This document shows, in pieces, positions 12,647-26,300 of a stretch of 64,000 bases of DNA. This stretch comes from Paramecium sonneborni. Lineage: Eukaryota; Ciliophora; Oligohymenophorea; Peniculida; Parameciidae. The notes below the pieces were generated by a model, which was given only the letters and a program-made list of their open reading frames with translations, did not search any database and had not been told where the DNA came from. The position numbers and the translations under genes are program-made. Location of the stretch: positions 483,825-547,824 of the forward strand of contig CAJJDN010000053.1 in assembly GCA_905182985.1 (NCBI GenBank). Reading direction: 5' to 3'. How positions within the stretch are numbered: the first letter of the stretch is position 1; each line of letters opens with the position of its first letter.

Positions 12647-13317
12647 TTATATTATAAAAAATGAACCTTTTCAAAGATTATAATTATAAAAGCTGATCCA
12701 TAAAATATAAATATAAAGAATTATAGCCTCTGCATATGTATCAAACAAAAAAAATATTTTATCTATTTTAAAATTTTAGGCCAACTAATTATAATTTTGA
12801 AACCATTTTTATTATTTCATGATTCAATTAAACATCTGATTGGGAAAATATGAGAATTTTTTTAATTCTCTCATCTTCAAATTACTGTTTATAAAGAATT
12901 TTACAATAACCAACATGTGTCCCTTTTTGATTATATTTACTTCTATTATTTTTCTTACTCTCTGAAGAATGTTAAATTAAAATACAGATAGTTGTGAATC
13001 ATAAAACTAATTATATAAATTTTCGATCAAATTTACTTGGAAATACATTATTTTAATTATTTTAAATAAAATTTAATTGGATAGAAAATATATGAATATA
13101 ATAATAAAGGATAGATTAATAAAAATTTAATTTAAATTTATAAATAACATAAAATGTCAAATAAGAATTAAGCGACAATGAAAATTGTTCTCTTTCGCTT
13201 ATTATTGTCTTTTGTTTACCAAAAAACTTCTAATATTTATTTAAATAATTATTATAAATAACTATGATTATTTTATTTTAATAATGAAGTATTAAATTTT
13301 TTTAATTGATCAGTCAA
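12647..13317. other. Intergenic region, no recognised gene
   Basis: AT-rich DNA between the weak ORF and the 3' end of the giant minus-strand gene. Nothing supported on either strand. Confidence 0.3.
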
Positions 13318-16300
13318 TCATTTAGTACTATTTTTTGATTTAGAACATGAAATGCAATTAGGAAGTTCAATATATTCAATTTCTTTTTTCAATCTAAAAT
13401 TAAATAAAAGTTATTCATTTTACACATAGTTTTTGTTATGAATATAACGAAAGATATTTTTATCATATTTATTTTCACTGTAAAAATTTGATGAAGAAAA
13501 CCGCTTTCAAAATACTTATTATTTATCATTTATTTTAAATTATATTCTTCAGAAAGAAAAGTAATTGTAAAATTAATATTTTTTGTAGAATAATTTAGAA
13601 AAAAGGATGTACTGAGGTTTTATAAATAAGCTCTAGCTTGATGATTTTAATATTATCTCTTGAATTTGTACTTAAATTTTATCATATTATTTAAGCTTTA
13701 ATCTAACCATTAATTTGAAAAATCAAAAAATATTAATATTAAATTTTATTTTAATTTGGGTAATTATTAATATTAAATTTTCATAAATTTCTTTTCAATT
13801 TGTAAATTTAGTTAAACCCATTTTTGACTATGATTGTAAATCTTAATTTATTTTAGATTCTATACTTATTTTAGTTGTTAATGAGATTTATCTAAATTTA
13901 TAATATTTATATACTTTCTTATATTGACTTAATTCGTTAATAATAATTTTAATTTAATTAAATTATTTTTCCTTCTTGTTTCTTTAAATTCTAATTTTTT
14001 CAATAGTTATTAGAAAATATTAGATAAACTAGAATTTTTCTTAATCTTTGAGAAAAATTTATCTAACAAATTGAGTACTTAAATTTAGTATTTTTTCTAA
14101 TACACAATAAGGATTCCTTACAAAAAAGGATAACATAATTTGATACAAAGAATGATAATAATAATTTGTAGCATCATAGAAAAAAATAAATTATTTTCTT
14201 GTTCGCAAACATATTTTGTTGAGGCAAGAAAAATAGTTATTGAACAAATTTAACCAGATTCTAGGTCTAAATGATTTAAACTTTTTAAGATGTATGGTTT
14301 ATGTTTGACAGTTAATAATTAATAAAGGAGTAAACATAATCCTAATAAGGAAGTTTTCAAAAAAATTTGAGTTTCAAAATAAGTTAAGACAAGAATTATA
14401 ATAGTTTTTTTTGTTAATTTAATTTACTCCCAAAAGTAATTGCTATTATCATATTCATTAAATAAATAACAGATATGTTTTCTAAGTTTAATAGTATCAA
14501 ATTGACTTTTTAATTTATACATTAAAATGAATAAAAAAAAAGGTATTGCTATACAAAATAATACCAAACCTGGAATAATTAATACATATATCCACTAAAG
14601 GTGTATTTAGGATCCAAATTCTAAGGAGACATCTCCTTAAATAAAACTCAATGCTGAGATTTCTCGTTTTGACAAGACTGAGCAAAACCTAATAATAAAA
14701 GAAATATAAATTACATTTTAATTAAACCTCCAAAGTTAGATACATATAAATATATTAATGTATTTGAAATAGTTTCATAAGGAAATATTCTTTATTTAGT
14801 AAGATAAAAATATATGAGAGACAAGATTAATATAATAAGGAATTATAAAAAGATTAAAAATAGCATAGTAATAATTCTTGAGTAAATTAAGCTTTCTTAA
14901 TTAAAAATAGATAAATAACAATCTAAATTATTAGCCATAAAATAAGTTGTATTGCTAGCTTCATTAACAAAAATAAATGAAAAAGAGAAAGTGATGTTAA
15001 AAGTAAAGATTACAGAGTATATCCATACATAATTTAGTAACATTTTAAAAAATATGCTCTCAAGATCTAATTAAAATATTTTTGATACCTTAATTTAATT
15101 TGAAAATAATTGAAAAATGTTTTTAACTAAGTTTGAATTTTGTAAACAATAAATTTGTTTCTTTGATACTTTTCAAAGTTAAAATAGTGGATATTAAAGC
15201 CCTAAAAAAAAAATAAAATTTAATATTACCAAAAAGATGTCATAATAAATGGTAATATGCTATCTTAATCACCAAAACAACTTAAACACATATTGTCACT
15301 TTAAGTTTTAAAGAATTCTCCATCTCCTCTAATATTATATACATCACATTCTTCACACAATCCTCCAATATGTCCTAAACTACATAAATCATTGCCAACT
15401 TTCCAACCTCCAATACAAAAATTAGGATTCTTAAAACAATAATCAGTTGAATCAGATAAAAAATTTGGTCTCCAGTAACCTTTTAAGAGTTATAATTGAT
15501 TTGAACTTATACTTTAAAATTTAGTTTTATCGAAAACTGAACATTTAATAGCATTGTATGTAACAGAATAAAAACCTTAAAGAGATTAGCAAATTTAACA
15601 GCCATCTTCTATAAAAAACTCACCCAATTAACATTTTAAACCTTTTGTTTATATTACATAATCAAAATTCTTATTTGAATTTGCTAATTTACAACTCAAA
15701 TAAATTAAAGATTTTCCACTTTATTGTTAATATGGATTTAAAGTAAATGAAATCTAACCTAAATTAAAATTGTTATTTTGAATATCGAATTTAATGTTTG
15801 CTTTTTCTTATGGTTAATCAAGATTGGTAAATTCCTATCCATACATTCTCAATTAGCTAACAATGCATGTAGAATTAAATATATTTTAAAGCCATTCATT
15901 TCTGCTATTTTTAAAATATAAAGTAAAATCAGAAATATAATTCAAATACCCTAAATATTTCGGTTAATAAATTAAATAGCTATAAATTTATTAATTACTT
16001 GGTAACATTAAAACATTTGTTATTAATAAATTACCTTACTCAATAATTTTATATGGCTTAATATTTAAAATATTAGTTTGTGTATTATTTAGAATATATG
16101 GCTATGAAATCATTTCTTTTCCATTAATAAAAAGTGCAATGTGATCAGGAGCTTCTACAACATCATTTCCATAGAGAGTAGCTTTATTTTAGAGTATATA
16201 CGATTAAATGAAGTTTTTTGCATTTAGACGATTATCTCCATTTAAAAAAACTCCGCCTCCTTCTCTTGCATTATTGAATAAAATTATTGATTTTTTTATT

Positions 16301-19300
16301 TTAAAATCATTATTAATAGCTGATAAATAAATTCCACCACCAAAGAAATTTGCTTAATTGTAAAGAATTTTACAAAAATCTAATTATAATAATGAATAAT
16401 CTGCCATTAAGGCTACCCCTTATCCTCCTTTATTATTAATAAAATTTGAGGTTTTTATTGAAATTTTTGGATAAATCTAATTGTTTGAAAGGATATGGAT
16501 ACAACCATATTCTGCTATCTGATTTTAAATACAAAAAAAATTGCGAATCCTTAATGATTATAAATTGTCTATCTCAAAAAAAACGATACCACTCGAACAA
16601 TATGTGCAATTATTTTTTTAGATATTGATGTTTGAAAAAGCTACGGAATGATTATTTGATTTCATTGAAATATAAATTAAAGAATTAGATTTTTGAGCAT
16701 AATTCTTAAATTCTTTTAGAATATCGCTTATTGATATTTAATAATATTTCTAAGTAGAATTTTTATATAATTTACATCCTGTAATGCTATAATCAACTTC
16801 TGAGAATTTAAGGGTTAAGCCAGATTTTAATAAGAATGCTGAACTTTTTATTATACCTACTGAATCAAATTAAATTTATGATTCTATTTCTTTTTTTTAA
16901 AATATTTAAATCAAATTAGATGGATTAAACATTTAAATTTAATAAATCTAGCAATTGCTCATTTTTAATATTAGAGGATTATTGAATACAAAAATAGGCG
17001 ATAAATAAATTCCTTCAAAAAATATTTTTTTTATTGTAATTTTACTTTCATCAACATAAATAACTGCATTGCTATTACTCATAATTAATTACATTTCTGT
17101 TGTAGTAATAATTCCAATTTACGTTAAGTATTTAATGTAAACATCTTCAGTAATTCTGGCTTTTAAATCTATGATTTCCACATAATTGGCTTTGTAAGTC
17201 AAGGAACTAAATTAAAAACTAAAAAATTGATTCATTAAAGAAATGCAATTTTAAATATCAATTTTATTTAGAATTATAGTATTTTATTGAAGTGATGGTT
17301 AAATAGTGAGTATAGAAGAGGAAAATCTATTAAAAATATCAGAAAAAAATGACCCAATTATACTTAAATTTAAAATACTATATTAAGAATAAATTGTAAT
17401 GCATCCACTTCCAGTTTATTTTAAATTAGTTTAAATTTATTTTGCTGTTAAATTTCTTAATATAATTAATCCTTCAAAATATGTTTAAATATCAAAAATA
17501 GCACTTTGATAAGCCAGAATCTTTTCAAAATAACAATTTATACATGAAAATTTACCAGCCACTATTTATCCTCCTCCTCCTTTATTTAAGATTGTAATAG
17601 AATTTTATATGATTAAATTAATATTTTCTTAATCTTCATCTAAATCAACTTAAAAATCAAAAAATCTTGCCCATACATCTTTAGAAAACATATTATGGCT
17701 TATCAATGTATAATTAGTTATATTGATTTCGGTAGAAGTTAATTAAATAAATGAATTTGATGAATTTGTTAAAGCATTCTAATAACAAAATAGATTATTA
17801 ATTTCTAAGGAACTTAATAATGTTTAAATTGACATTAATCCAGAGGAAGTTTGTAAAGGATCATTTACTGATTGGTGAAGTATATTTTGTTTAAATGTTA
17901 TATTATTGATTAAAATCTTAATTTCATCAGAAGAATAAATAGATAATAAGGAATATAAATCAACTTATTTTATTTTAAGCATTATATTACCTTCAAATGA
18001 GAGATTTTATAGTAATATTCTGCCAAAAGAATAATTAAAATATTATCTTCCAAAACTTACTTCAATCAAAGAATATTCAAAGCTTAATTATCTTTTAATT
18101 TCTACATTTTTAATTACTAAATTTGAAAAGCCAACTATCTATAGAAATTAAGTGCTCTTTTTTTCAAATTTATCCATACATTTCATAGATAAAGGTATCT
18201 TAAGCATATCCTATCTGTTTTCAAATACAACATTTTCTATAAGTATTTCTTAATTTTCTTAAATGAAAAAAGCAATACTATTCATTAGTTTCTCCATCTT
18301 TGCATTCTTAATAAATAGTTAATTACCATGAATTTTAAATAATTTAAGTTAATTTGTACCTATTTTTTCAGGTCCATTAATATCTGTTATTTCTATATTA
18401 GTAATGTTAAAGACTACATAATTATTAGTATAGATTGAAAATATCTAGAATAGAAGTGATTCTTATAGATAATTTTATTTACATTAATAATTGTCAAGGA
18501 TACAAATTACATTTTCTTATCTTAATATACTAGTTGTTGTAGTAAATTAGGATTAAATAAATTTGTTAAAATTAGTTTAACTTTAGTATAATTCTAATTA
18601 ATAGTCAAAAGAGATTATTTTTGACATTCTTACATCATTTTCATGGAAGTAAAATTCATGAATAATTAACTTAAAACTATTAAAACAATTAATAAAATAT
18701 GATGTTTAAAAAAAAGTTTTCTGTATAATTATGTTTTCAAAATGTATCATATTTTTAAAATGATCGTTGTTTTAATAAAACATAAAAAAAGAGGAATTGT
18801 AAACTTGACATCCATCAATAATAATTCTTTTTGCAAACATAGTAATTTTGTTATTAGCTAAAATGAAAAGGTTAGTGTTGTTTAGAACACAATTTTATAT
18901 TGTTAGAGAATCAATTTCAATAACACCATTAAATTTGGATAATTCTAAATTGATTAATGAATTATTTTAAAGATTTAAATTTAATAGTGTAACATTTATA
19001 AAAGTTATTTAACCAAAAAATTCTGTTTAAAAAATAGAACTTCCTGAAAAACTGCTATCTTCAATTCTCATATTAATTAAATCTAAATCTATTTTTTTTT
19101 TTTTATTCACCAAAATAAAATTCTAAATATTAGTAAATCTAATTTATGAAATTTAAATTTGGTCATAATTCTGAAATTCAAAAGGAAAGCTTCTTAGATC
19201 AAATAGGCTTTTAAGTGAATTAGAAGCTAAATTTAATCTAACAAATTAAAGACTTGCAATTCTATTTTTTAAATTTGTTTCTAAAAGAGGATAGAAATTA

Positions 19301-22092
19301 AACACACATTAAAATTCTTCAGAAAAATTATTTAAAAATAAGTCTATAGTTATCTAATCTACTCCAATCATATTACAATAGGCAATTTACAATTCATTTA
19401 TATCGATTTCATTAAGAAAATAGGCAAAAAAACATTAGTAATAATCACTTTAAGTTAATGTTAATTTAAAATGAGTAAAACAATTTTAAGTAAAGCAATA
19501 TTTTGGTTTTTATAAGTAAGGATCAATAGTTATATGAGTATCATAAATAGTAATATTGATTTGGTAAAAACTACAGAATAAAACTTTAGACTAACCAAAT
19601 CCAAGAATTTTGTAATTCAAATTCACCTTCTATTACTATATTAGCGTTAGGCTCTGGATTTTAATAACATCCTCCCCAAGATTATGAATTTGTATAACCA
19701 GGTTCACAAATGAGACATAATATCTTTTAATCTGGAAGTAAAATACATTATAAACAGTTTGAATAGTATTTCTCACAATTTGATACTTGAGGAGAAATAC
19801 TAAAATCATTAATTGAGGATAATGTGCAAATTTCTTATCCTTCTAGATTTATAAAAGATCTTTAACAATTTTATATCTAAGGTTCTATTTATTTACAAAC
19901 ATTCAAAGTAAAATCAAAAGAATAATTATTCTCACATAAAGCACAACCAACTTTTATACTCTCTTCTTCAAATTTATCAAAATCTTTATAAAGTGTACAT
20001 TTATATAAATCAGAATCTAAATATTCAAAGCAATATTTGCAATTTTTTATTGGGCAAAGTTTACAAATTTTAGTAGATGTAATATAATATGGAGAAATGC
20101 AAACTAAAGAAGTGCTTAAATAAATTGCTTATATACAAATATCACCAGCCAATTAGTATCCTTAATAACATTAAACGCATTTTTAACCTTGTATAGAAAA
20201 ATAGCATCTTTCACATCCTACTATTTTACATTAATAACATTCTGATGATTCAAAATGACAAAAATGTTTGAATCCTAAAATTTTAATTTAATAACCAATT
20301 AACCAATTAGTAAATTTTACTTCATTACTTGACTCAAGAATAGTATATGACAAATCTATACCATCATAAACAAAATAATTAAAATCTATATTATCTTTTG
20401 TTTCTTACACTCTTCCATCTAAGCTAGTGTATAGATCATAATAACAAACAGGATATTGAATCCAGTTCTTTGGTTTCTAAACACATTCTAAACAAGTTAT
20501 AAAATCTTTCCGAATAATCGAAGGACTAAAATATTATATTTATTATAATACCATCTTAAGCATTCTTATTCATATTCAAAATAACCATGTTAGCATTAAT
20601 TTCTTATACGTTTATCATCAATCAATTCAAATGAAGAATCTTTTAATGAATAACAACTTACAACATCAATACTGTCATAAGGACAAACACAAGATTTGCT
20701 TTTCAATTAATAAAATCGTTGAGAATCATCAAAACAAGTTAAACAACTTTCATCAGAGTATTCATTACAAGTTTTACAGGTGTAATGACAGTATTAAAAT
20801 TCTTAATCTTGATTACAATTTTTAAATACAAAACTTCTAAGTTCAAAATTAATATAATTAACAGGATCTTATAGAATATTACCATATTGTAATTTAAATT
20901 AATTTTGTTTAAATAAAAACACATCAAAACTATGAATAAAAGAAGAAAATTAATTTCCATCTTCAAAAAAGCTAATTTAAATATCAATCTTATTTTCTTT
21001 ATTTTGAACTTCCAGTTTGTGCCATAAAGATAGTTCATTTTAAATATTAAATTCTTTAACTATAAGAAAAGGATTATCTGAAAAATCTAAAGTAACACTA
21101 GGAAATGTATAGCTATAAGTACTTATTATGATTTAATGTTATTTATTTGATATTTTGTAAAATAATTAGAAAGGAGATAGATTTTAATTAGATAACTCTA
21201 AATTCTCAAAATTAGAGGTAAGTTTAATAAGCTAATAAACGAATTCATCTTAAGAACTAACTATCTCTGTTATTTTAATCCATCCCTATAAAAAAAAATA
21301 ATCACAATTCAAATTCTCAGATAAATATATATTTTCATTTAGTTATTTCAAATCAAAATCAGGAATTTAACTATTTTCATTCTATAAACATTAACAATAA
21401 GCTTGACTGCCTAAAATAGACATTGCATAAGTTTCTATATCAAATTTTCCTTATCTTTATTCAATACTATATTCACCAATTATAATGGATCCAGGAAAAT
21501 AAGAAAATTTTGTTCCTTCTTTAATCATATCTATTTTTGAATAACCTACAATCAAACTTCCACCAAAAGTTAATTGTAATTCCAAATCTGAAAATGGGTA
21601 TTATATTTGTAAAACCTTGTGAAGTATTATTTTTGATATTGATTAAATAAGAATTTCTAACTTATTTTGTTTTGGTTATTGAAAAATTCCAAAGAAATAC
21701 CAAATATTTTCATATTCAAAAACATCAATCTTTGTGTTCAACTTATATTGCTCATTTCTCCTAGTTATGTATTAAATTTCTTTTGAAATCGTTTTTGTTT
21801 GATAATTCAAACAATCATAGTAAATTAGATTTAAGTTTTTATTTTGAAGAGATATAGCATTGTGAAGTTAAAAACAATCGCTTTCAAACATTCCTACTGG
21901 GCCTATCTATTTGATAATGCTAAGTGGATTATATTTTGACCACAAACCATAGACTAAAAAATCATTAATTGTTAAATCATCATTTTTCAACAATATTATT
22001 TGTTAATATTCCTAATTTTGAGGGTCCAAGCCTTAGAATTCATATTGAATAGTTAGGTATATAAGTAAATGAAGAGAACAATAACTCATCAT
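13318..22092 (-). CDS. Giant surface protein: Cys-rich region, beta-helix-like region, multi-pass membrane C-terminus (copy A)
   Basis: Predicted type I-like surface protein of about 2,864 residues. It has a signal peptide, an N-terminal ectodomain, then CxxC-rich segments at roughly residues 430-810 (CHYTCKTC, CQCYQGY and similar) of the growth-factor-receptor type. About 1,300 residues of Asn/Ile-rich repeats follow, with a pattern like parallel beta-helix proteins. A final Cys cluster (CIGGWKVGNDLC, GHIGGLCEEC) precedes at least seven hydrophobic segments and a long polar tail. Introns inferred at 13394-13425, 14689-14714, 15067-15088, 15202-15229, 19591-19636 and 20526-20551 restore one frame of exactly 2,865 codons. 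The 46-nt intron and the last one are the least certain. The start is the first of two ATGs. Function is unknown. A paralog lies at the right end of the window and a broken one at 38.9-43 kb. Confidence 0.8.
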
Positions 22093-22851
22093 TTTATTAA
22101 TTGTTATTTATTTATTACTACTATTTACTTAATAAAAACGGATAAAATTGTAATATTCAATATTATAATTCACCTAAATTTTTTGCTTTTCATTATTCTT
22201 TTGGCCTTTCTATATGTATTAACACTATATATACACAAGTTTTGTTGATATAAATTTATATAGTAATATTATAAACGACATATACAAAAATATTTTTCTT
22301 GGATTAAATGGAACATAATTAATTTTGAATAAAAAGAATCATTATTTTGATTTATTAATCTACACTTTTATACATTCTTATTTTTTTATTGGTTAACATA
22401 TTTGGTAAAGAAAATAATCATAAAAAAATTTATAATAAATTATTATTTGTGTTATTGAACTTTAATCATTTTTTTCTGATAAAATTGGTAAGATTACTTA
22501 TAAAAAAAGATGAAGCAAAATATAATCTAATAAAGAATAGATTATTATATCTTTATATAATAATTTAATATTTGATTGCAATATTTCTCATAATCTCAAT
22601 TAAAAATAATATTCAATGATATATGTACATAAACTTTGAAAAGCAAAGTTAACCTAATAAAATGATCATCATAAAAAATAAAAAAATATAATTTTAATAT
22701 TATAATGATATATATAACAGAAATATTAATAATAAAATGAACTTAATTATAATTATTGATATTTATTTATAGAAATAGAGAATATGATATATCATTCAAA
22801 AATATGACATATAGATAATCAAAATTATTTTTCAAGGTCATAAAAAGGAGG
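22093..22851. promoter_or_regulatory. Divergent promoter region between copy A and the helicase
   Basis: About 760 bp, extremely AT-rich with long T and A runs, between two large genes read outward. Both promoters should lie here. No motif could be assigned. Confidence 0.35.
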
Positions 22852-23240
22852 ATGTACAACTATCAATTATCAAGATATTTCCAATTCTGTTTTTCAAGTA
22901 AATTGACAACATTCTCAAGTATCTAGAAAATAGGATGAAAATTCTAATTCAAATGAATTAATTAACTTATTTTTTTTCTATCAAATCTGATAATGAAGTT
23001 ATTAATTATTTTGAAAATTAATAAGAAAAAGAAAAAAATAAATAATAAAAAATAAATTGTTTTCAAAAAACCTATAAATAGCAATAATTGATTTTAAAGA
23101 GTTACTTCCAGCAGAACTATTATCTTTTAACAAACTAAATAATATTGCTAGTTAACACTTTTTTATATTTATCACAATTATATTATACTAATGAAATGTA
23201 ATTCCCTGTATTTATTTCTAATGAAATAAAAGATATTTGA
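22852..23240 (+). CDS. Possible upstream exon(s) of the helicase gene, or a separate small ORF
   Basis: ATG at 22852 followed by a 29-nt GT...AG gap near 22900 gives a 120-codon frame ending in TGA at 23238-23240. The text is polar and Gln/Lys-rich in its middle and hydrophobic near the end. Another frame nearby reads as plausible protein too (FKELLPAELLSFNKL), so additional short introns or a frameshift are likely. Position and strand fit the N-terminus of the large helicase just downstream, but I could not join them in frame. Confidence 0.25.
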
Positions 23241-23379
23241 GTTATATAATTGTAAGAAAGAAAGTCTTTTTTTTTATATTTCCTCATAACAAAACATTTA
23301 AATAAAGTCTGTACCTTTTTAATTGATATTTTTATTTATTTAATTATTATTATTAAAGAATAAATATATCACTTACCTT

Positions 23380-26300
23380 ATGCAATAAATGAATTTAACT
23401 TAGGCGATAATGAAACAATATAAAAAAGAGCTAACAGATTTCTAAGCAACTATAAATCCTATAATTAATAGTTTTAATGAATAATTTGTCTTATCATTCA
23501 CAATAAAGAACATCATTTTAAAATATATCTAAATATTTACAGAATAAAATGATTTTCGCTTGATGGGAATAACATTAAATATATAGGAAGAATTAAATAA
23601 ATATCTCTCAAAAATACCTCTAAATACTTTCTTTTCATAAAGGATTTGGGATTTATCTTTTTCAAGTAAATTTTTCCTATTTAAAGTTAGAATAATTTCA
23701 ATAAAAATTAGCTTTATTAAAAGATGACGATTTAATACGAGTTTTATTTGTAATCAAAGTCTTAGTTTAGGGAAAATTTAATACATTAAATTAATTATGG
23801 TTTTCTATACGACCTCTTTAAGTTGGTAGTATAAAATTTCCATATTAATATGATTTTGAATTAGAATTGAAACTTGAAAAGAGAGAGATTATATAATTTT
23901 AAATATTTCCAAAAAAATATCCAATCATGAATGATTCAGAGCATCCAATTTAATTTGAATATGTCCATGAAATGATTTTTGTTGATATAGTTGATAAAAA
24001 AAATAAGAATGATTTGTCACAATATGAAAAATATCTAAAAGCATAATAAAGCAAACCAAATTTTTTTACTGACATGAAATATATACAAGAATCTAGTTTT
24101 GATAAAAAAAGAACAAAATATTAAAGAATTGGAGAAACCCCTTAAATTGATAATTTAATTATAGGTCCAAGAATGTTTAAACCATTAATTTGTTAAGGGA
24201 ATTAATACAGTTATAATTAAAAATTGAATTTATGGATGACTTTAGAAGATGAAAATAAGTATTATAAAAAATTATAATAAATTGAAGAGATTAGAACAAA
24301 TAATTATTAAATAAAAAAATATTGTAAATTACCTTCATCATAATAATTATTAACAATAATAAAAAATATTCCAAATTTTAAAGTAAAACTAACATAATAA
24401 TAATAAAAAATAATTTCACATGAAGAAGATGCTTTAGTAATTGGAAGAAGTGGAACAGGTAAGACTACATGTGCTTTATTAAAATTGTTTTCTACTGATA
24501 TTTTGTATAAATTAAGAATTAAACTAAATTAAATAAAAAATACTTCATCTGATATTTAATTATAATAATAAGATTAAGATACTTAATTGAAAACAATATT
24601 TGTAACTGCAAGTCCATTATTAGCTTGTCAAGTTAAAAGATTATATGATTAATTAGTAAATAATATCTAAAATACTATAAATTCTAAAAGATAAAGATAA
24701 AAATAAAAATAATAGGAAAATGTTGATTAATAAAATATTGACTTTGAATAAAGCACTTTTTAAATAATTGAGGCACTATAATAAAATGATGAAGAGAATG
24801 ATAATAAAAATTAATAAGAAGAAGAAAATGAGTTAGAAGATAGAGAAATTGATGAATTCGAAAAGGAAATGGGAAAATTTAATAAATTCAGTGAAATTTA
24901 ATAATATCCAGTATTCTTAACTTTAAGAAAATTGTTAGCTCTTATTGATTCTTCACTTCTTAATTCATTTTTTAAAATATAAGGTGGATATTAAAATAAA
25001 TTATCATAATGGCATAATGAATCTTCTGGACTTATGACTTTGGATTAAACTCAAGATAAATAGGCATTTAATGAAGATCTTCTTCATTAACATATTAGAT
25101 TAATGGATAATTAAGATTTTATTGAAACAAATATGTAAGAAGTTACTTTGGATGTATTTGAGAGAGTATTTTGGCCTAAAATTGTTAGGGAATTGAAAAA
25201 AGAATATATTGATGTTTCAACTTTTGATCCTACTTTGATATGGAGTGAAATTTGCACAAAAATAAAAGGTCATGAAACTTCACATGAATATCCTGAAAAA
25301 TATATGAATTTTGAGAATTATTCTTATTATTATAGAGTTTTATCAGAAGTTTAAACAAAATTACTTTATAAAGCATTCTAAACTTATGAAAGATTAAAAT
25401 AAAGTTATGGTTATTATGATTTGTTAGATATTGTAAATCATATTAATTATGAATTAACTTAAGGTAATGATGTAATAGAAAGTGTTCATTATTTAATGTT
25501 AGATGAATTATAAGATGTACCTAGAGCTACTTTAGTATTATTAGATAGAATGGCTGAATTCGGATTATTTTGTTGTGGAGATAATGCATAAAATATTGCT
25601 AAAGGAATTGGATTTAAGTTTTTTGAAGTTTAACATTGTATATCAAATTTCAGAGGACGATAGAAAAGAAGAGAATCAAATCTAACCTTATTTGATCTAA
25701 ATATTAATTTTAGATCACATAATTAAATTCTTTAATTAGCTAATTCTGTAATCAGAATTTTAGAAATTTTCTTTCCTTATAAAATAGATAAATTAATGAA
25801 AGAAATTTCTGATTTATCTGGTCCTAAACCAATTATATTATAAACAGAAGATTGTTTAGATTTATTATCATATATTTAAGAGTTTTTTACAAATGAAAGA
25901 AAGGTAGTTGAATTTGGATGTAATTAAGCTGTTATTGTTAAAGATTAAGAATCTAAAGAAAAATTACCTTAAGAATTATAAAATGCATTAGTTTTAACAA
26001 TATATGAAGCTAAAGGTCTTGAATTTGAGGATGTAATTTTGTATAATTTCTTTAATGATTGCACAATAACTATTGAAGATTGGAAATCTTTAAATGAATT
26101 GGAAATCTCATAGATCTATATGACTGAAGAATAATTAAATAACTTTAAAACAAGTATTATTTATATATATTAATTTCATAGTTCATTCAACTGATATAAT
26201 AGTATCAGATTATGATAATTAAAAAAAATTAGTTGGAATAAAATAAATTAAATTAAAAAGTACAGGAAGGTTTAAATAAAATGTAGATAAATTTTAAGAA

